DNA of 5,036 nt from Oscillospiraceae bacterium (GTDB taxonomy: Bacteria; Bacillota; Clostridia; Oscillospirales; Oscillospiraceae), in the NCBI GenBank assembly GCA_017378975.1, contig JAFNXT010000147.1:1-5036 (forward strand), in the 5' to 3' direction. The notes beneath the pieces are model-generated. The model ran no database searches and had not been told where the DNA came from. It saw nothing but the letters and a program-made list of their open reading frames with translations. Within the stretch, counting starts at the first letter, position 1. The number at the start of each line of letters is the position of its first letter. Both the position numbers and the translations under genes were made by a program. Positions 3,801 through 5,036 of this stretch are shown here, in pieces.

Positions 3801-5036
3801 CGTCAAGACTGAGCCCACCTGTGTCAAGACCGGCGAAGAGGTCCGTGGTTGCTCTACTTGTGACTACGTGGAGACCAAACAGATCCCCGCTACCGGTCAC
3901 TCCTACTCCAACGGCTCCTGCCTCAACTGCGGTGCCGCCGATCCCGACCACATCGAGAAGGTAGAGTACTACCTGGTCGGTAACATCAACGGTGTCGATC
4001 ACGGCATGGGCGAGGATATCGATTCTCTGGGCAACTACAAGTTCGTTGACGGTAAGCTGACGGTGAAGTTCACGCAGGACAGCTATGTGGTCGTCAAGAC
4101 CAATGATAACGCCAGCTTCTACATGACCAACGGCTATGTGGGCGCTGTCATTGGCACCACGCTGTACAAGTTTACCGACCCCGACTCCATCAGCGCCAAC
4201 AAGCTGCTGGTCCCCGGCGGCCAGACCGTCACCTTCACCCTGACCGAGGGTGTCGAGGGCAGTCTGTATCTGAGCTACACCGCCGATCCCAAGGATTGCG
4301 TCCACACCTCTCATAACACCGATGCTGTTTGTGACGCTTGCGGTTCCACTGTGGAGCACAGCTACAGTCTGGGTGTCTGCACCATCTGCAGCTCCATGGA
4401 TCCCAACTACGACCCCTACAACTACTACCTGTTCGGCTTCATCAACGGTGCCAACTACGGCTGTGAAGAGGACGCCAGCAATCTGGGCATCTACAAATTC
4501 GTCGATGGCAAGCTGACTACCACCTTCGAATCCGACAGCTATGTTGCTCTGAAGGCGGTCTATCCCGGTGCAAAATTTGGTCCCGAGGTCGTTGGCTGGT
4601 ACATGACCGACGGTTATCAGGATCAGGCCACCACTGTCACCCTCTATAACACCGAAATCGGCATCAACGCTGACAAGCTCTTCGTTCCCGGCGGCGTCGA
4701 GGTCACCTTCGAGCTGGTCAAGAACGATAACGACACCTTCACCCTGAGCTATACCACCAATAGCACTCCCGTGGTCGACCCCGGTCTGACCCTGAACTAC
4801 CCCACCCTGTCCTTCGAGGACGAGATCATCTATAACGTCTACTTCTCCGTGAAGGACATGACCTCCGTCAAGGAGCTGGGCCTGATGGTCCTGCCGAAGA
4901 TGGACCAGAACGCTACCATCGATGACGCTGTGGCTCTGGTGCCCGGCTATGTCACCAATGGCGTGGTCTACCTTGCCAAGTCCGAGGGCATCCCTGCCGC
5001 CAACATGGGCGATACCCTGTACTTCAAGGTCTACGC
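748..5036 (+). CDS. Secreted multimodular alpha-amylase (GH13, AmyE-like) with CBM26 and repeated modules; 3' end beyond the window
   Basis: The protein would cut internal alpha-1,4 bonds of starch outside the cell. One frame stays open from the stop at 712 to the right edge, giving at least 1,429 residues. Numbering from ATC 748: signal peptide 1-35, GH13 domain about 43-478, then Cys-rich spacer 483-513, CBM26 518-606, R1 613-708, spacer 711-769, CBM26 770-858, R2 868-970, double spacer 973-1073, R3 1074-1179, spacer 1184-1225, R4 1226-1337 and a further module from 1345. The catalytic domain alone matches the length of B. subtilis AmyE; the tail is more than twice that. The first canonical start is ATG 775 (residue 10), which would drop the Arg-Arg of the signal peptide and sits one base from AGGAG, so ATC 748 is preferred. 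Surface-anchoring elements, if any, would be past the window. The product class is very secure; the start codon is less so. Confidence 0.95.
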   Translation, partial: MTSTILRRSMSLMLVLCMVLALVLVPSPIHVEADAASVPSTLATYVQDGCTLHCWNWSLANIKANLGLIASQGYSAIQVSPMQELKESSVNKPFENWWVVYQPISFNINEVPGNAIGTRDELIDLCNEAHKYDIKVIMDVVTNHLANNGNNTLSPLIPDDIRNDPSCWHDYSKNSWDYSDRYNITQYCMAGLPDLNTGSDKIQNYVLNMLKDYIDCGVDGFRFDAAKQIETPSDRSDFASDFWPTVVNGANNYAASTRGIYLYNYGELLENPDNSGQLPISAYTQYISVTESVWSNDVRYRLEDKNASGLQQSYFKAANADKLVLWAESHDTFGDGSSVNSSPYVLFQAWALVASRAYAMSLYFPRANDMLYQEMGQIAKAGWSSDAVKAVNKFHNHFIGQGEYLTKDNSSNMYYNERGNSGIMIVNFSGGGRDINLPVYAMANGTYYDQITGNKFTVNGGRIYGTMGDSGVACVYNPTTVSCSHASHGQDGYCYDCYAYVGHKSGTKCSVCGVASTRTIYFKNSDGWKNVYLYGWHDNDTTITSGWPGNKMTKVAGTSDIYSIDVPVTATNIIFNNNGTAQTANLVPSADNNTYDYASGFWSNYGVVDDADYYLFGSINGEDYNGYGYKFVDGELTTTFDSTSCVFICDSNGTEFMTNDWVGEVTSTTLYNATTLTAPNKLMIPGGVEVTLTVVPNADGTLTLSYSTNGCVHNWGTGKVTTAATCEKAGVRTYTCSGCGKTKTETIAALGHNYVSGQCTNCGEAEPVTERVIYFKNTAGWSKVNVYAWTGDTAMTGAWPGSAMTKVAGTTNVYSYSVPVEATSIIFNNGSTQTADLTIPTDGKDLYTFSSKSWSVYTSDPGTTTTDYYLFGFINGANYGCEEDYTNMGSYKFVDGKLKVKFTTDSYIAVKTTGNSAWYMAKDYISTTSGTFYDTSKVTAMEKMLIPGGVEVELTLKVNTDGSLTLSYTTAECNHKYTSTTTEASCSAPGKTVFTCSLCGHSYTQTIPQTEHMLGGWYVKTEPTCVKTGEEVRGCSTCDYVETKQIPATGHSYSNGSCLNCGAADPDHIEKVEYYLVGNINGVDHGMGEDIDSLGNYKFVDGKLTVKFTQDSYVVVKTNDNASFYMTNGYVGAVIGTTLYKFTDPDSISANKLLVPGGQTVTFTLTEGVEGSLYLSYTADPKDCVHTSHNTDAVCDACGSTVEHSYSLGVCTICSSMDPNYDPYNYYLFGFINGANYGCEEDASNLGIYKFVDGKLTTTFESDSYVALKAVYPGAKFGPEVVGWYMTDGYQDQATTVTLYNTEIGINADKLFVPGGVEVTFELVKNDNDTFTLSYTTNSTPVVDPGLTLNYPTLSFEDEIIYNVYFSVKDMTSVKELGLMVLPKMDQNATIDDAVALVPGYVTNGVVYLAKSEGIPAANMGDTLYFKVY
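874..2181 (+). other. GH13 alpha-amylase catalytic domain (barrel plus C-domain), subfamily 28-like
   Basis: Conserved GH13 regions appear in order: DVVTNH (139-144), LPDLN (192-196), GFRFDAAKQ (220-228) with nucleophile Asp224, YGELLE (265-270) with general acid Glu267, and WAESHD (326-331) with transition-state stabiliser Asp331. The opening LHCWNWS, the tryptophan-rich WWVVYQP, the ESHDT motif, the ASRAYAMSLYFPR segment and the C-domain VNKFHNHFIGQ all parallel B. subtilis AmyE (LHAWNWS, WVESHDTY, VNRFHN). That pattern is typical of subfamily GH13_28. One deviation is Gln228 where AmyE has His after the conserved Lys. The beta-rich C-domain ends near CVYN (474-477). Confidence 0.95.
2194..2286 (+). 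other. Cys-rich spacer 1 of the amylase
   Basis: Residues 483-513 contain CSHASH, CYDC, GH and CSVCG: five cysteines and several histidines in about 30 residues. The pattern C-x-H ... CxxC ... GH ... CxxCG matches the spacers found later in this protein and in other clostridial exoproteins. It sits exactly between the catalytic domain and the first CBM26. It may bind zinc or be disulfide-bonded as a stiff spacer; the sequence alone does not decide. Confidence 0.6.
2299..2565 (+). other. CBM26 starch-binding module 1
   Basis: Residues 518-606 begin TIYFKNSDGWKNVYLYGW and continue with SGWPGNKM and later IIFNNNGTAQTANL. The IYF-N ... W-V-YxW ... WPG-xM ... IIFNN-G pattern is that of family 26 starch-binding modules. 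Tyr534, Trp536 and Trp547 are candidates for stacking on glucose rings. It is clearly homologous to the second copy at 3055-3321. Confidence 0.85.
2584..2871 (+). repeat. Repeat module R1 (96 residues), most divergent copy
   Basis: Residues 613-708 start YYLFGSINGEDY and include YKFVDGEL, FMTNDW, LMIPGGVEVTL and LTLSYST. The framework YYLxGxINGxxY ... YKFVDGxL ... LxxPGGVEV ... LxLSYxT is shared by all four copies. This copy lacks about six residues between ING-x2-Y and YKFVDG, where R2 and R4 have GCEED plus a short loop. It follows CBM26 directly. I do not recognise the family; a beta-sandwich carbohydrate-binding role is plausible but unproven. Confidence 0.8.
2878..3054 (+). other. Cys-rich spacer 2 of the amylase
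   Basis: Residues 711-769 run from CVHNW through AATCEKAGVRTYTCSGCGK to LGHNY and CTNCGEAEP. This is a full unit of the CxH ... TC-x-AG ... TCxxCG ... GHxY ... CxxCG pattern, with six cysteines. It joins R1 to the second CBM26. Confidence 0.7.
3055..3321 (+). other. CBM26 starch-binding module 2
   Basis: Residues 770-858 carry IYFKNTAGWSKVNVYAW, GAWPGSAM and IIFNNGSTQTADL, aligning residue by residue with the first CBM26. Tyr787, Trp789 and Trp799 correspond to the putative ligand-stacking residues of copy 1. Together with R2 it repeats the order CBM26-R seen at 2299-2871, pointing to duplication of a two-module cassette. Confidence 0.87.
3347..3392 (+). repeat. 46-base exact direct repeat, first copy (in R2)
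   Basis: Bases 3347-3392 are identical to 4421-4466. They encode YYLFGFINGANYGCE in R2 and R4. Identity at the DNA level, including every third codon position, suggests recent duplication or gene conversion between these modules, although strong codon bias raises chance identity. Confidence 0.9.
3349..3657 (+). repeat. Repeat module R2 (103 residues)
   Basis: Residues 868-970 start YYLFGFINGANYGCEED and contain MGSYKFVDGKL, DSYIAVKT, WYMAKDY, MLIPGGVEVEL and LTLSYTT. It directly follows CBM26 copy 2. It shares its first 15 residues exactly with R4. The family is not recognised; the invariant aromatic and Gly-Gly positions suggest a folded beta domain rather than a linker. Confidence 0.85.
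3664..3966 (+). other. Cys-rich spacer 3 of the amylase (two tandem units)
   Basis: Residues 973-1073 hold two consecutive units. The first has CNHKY, ASCSAPGK, TCSLCGHSY and TEHMLGGWY; the second has PTCVKTGEE, GCSTCDY, TGHSY and CLNCGAADP. This spacer is about twice the length of the others and links R2 to R3. No CBM26 stands between it and R3, unlike after spacer 2. Confidence 0.7.
3967..4284 (+). repeat. Repeat module R3 (106 residues)
   Basis: Residues 1074-1179 start YYLVGNINGVDHG and contain LGNYKFVDGKL, DSYVVVKT, FYMTNGY, LLVPGGQTV and LYLSYTA. It keeps the R framework but differs from R2 and R4 at the LFGF and GCEED positions. It is not preceded by a CBM26. Confidence 0.83.
4297..4422 (+). 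other. Cys-rich spacer 4 of the amylase
   Basis: Residues 1184-1225 contain CVHTSH, AVCDACGS, EHSYS and CTICSS. It is a shortened unit lacking the middle TC-x-AG segment. It connects R3 to R4. Confidence 0.65.
4421..4466 (+). repeat. 46-base exact direct repeat, second copy (in R4)
   Basis: This is the second copy of the repeat at 3347-3392. It opens module R4 and encodes the same residues. Confidence 0.9.
4423..4758 (+). repeat. Repeat module R4 (112 residues)
   Basis: Residues 1226-1337 start YYLFGFINGANYGCEED and contain LGIYKFVDGKL, DSYVALK, GWYMTDGYQ, LFVPGGVEVTF and FTLSYTT. It is the longest copy because of an inserted loop (about VYPGAKFGPEVV, 1272-1282) before WYMTDG. It is followed by a short Thr/Pro/Val stretch leading into the next module. 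Confidence 0.84.
4780..5036 (+). other. Start of a C-terminal module, cut by the window edge
   Basis: From residue 1345 the sequence changes character: GLTLNYPTLSFEDEIIYNVYF, then LGLMVLP, VPGYVTNG, AKSEGIPAANMGDTLYFKVYA. There are no cysteines. It looks like a beta-rich domain of a kind I associate with tails of clostridial exoproteins, but I cannot name a family. At least 85 residues are present. Whether dockerin, sortase or other anchoring motifs follow cannot be seen. Confidence 0.6.

Noticed and set aside
667..4359. 1,230-codon open frame on the minus strand
   Set aside because: It is codon-aligned antisense to the amylase, has a low-complexity Val/Gly/Ala/Asp composition, no ribosome binding site or domain, and is fully explained by sense-strand codon bias.
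4322..4516. 64-codon open frame on the plus strand across spacer 4 and R4
   Set aside because: It is out of frame with the amylase and has no ribosome binding site.
2584..4758. CRISPR or non-coding tandem array
   Set aside because: The repeats are protein-level modules of about 100 residues within a single open frame; there are no short regular direct repeats with unique spacers.

Overview
The window looks like chromosomal DNA from a gut-type Clostridia bacterium, most plausibly in the Oscillospiraceae/Ruminococcaceae group. This is an inference. It rests on strong AGGAGG-type ribosome binding sites, sigma-A-like promoters with TATAAT boxes, a very large secreted amylase carrying CBM26 starch-binding modules and Cys-rich CxxC/GH spacers, and a strong preference for C- and G-ending codons. 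Taxonomy cannot be fixed from the sequence alone.

Layout. Two units are read leftwards and one rightwards. (1) Positions 1-274, minus strand: the first 91 residues of a multi-pass membrane protein, probably an NhaC-like ion transporter, running off the left edge. It has its own ribosome binding site and an extended -10 promoter (349-377) embedded in two interleaved inverted repeats (310-358). (2) Positions 445-527, minus strand: a tRNA-Leu(GAG) with encoded CCA, its own promoter (539-567) and an intrinsic terminator (412-440), so it is a self-contained transcription unit. (3) Positions 568-655: an AT-rich divergent spacer with one imperfect palindrome and no gene. (4) From 656 to the right edge, plus strand: a consensus-like promoter and one giant open reading frame (748 to beyond 5036, at least 1,429 codons, no stop reached).

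The giant gene encodes a secreted alpha-amylase of the GH13 family that closely resembles Bacillus subtilis AmyE (subfamily 28). All catalytic residues are visible (D224, E267, D331). After the catalytic domain comes a regular chain of modules: Cys-rich spacer, CBM26, R1, spacer, CBM26, R2, double spacer, R3, spacer, R4, then the start of another beta-rich module. R1-R4 are four copies of a 96-112 residue module that I cannot assign to a named family. The architecture suggests an extracellular or surface-attached starch degrader that grips its substrate at many points.

The most notable points are that the gene appears to start at an AUC codon behind a perfect Shine-Dalgarno sequence, that the R module is repeated four times without an obvious family name, that Cys-rich spacers recur at module borders, and that UUA, CUA and UCA are absent from all 1,429 codons, which leaves the whole antisense frame open as an artefact.
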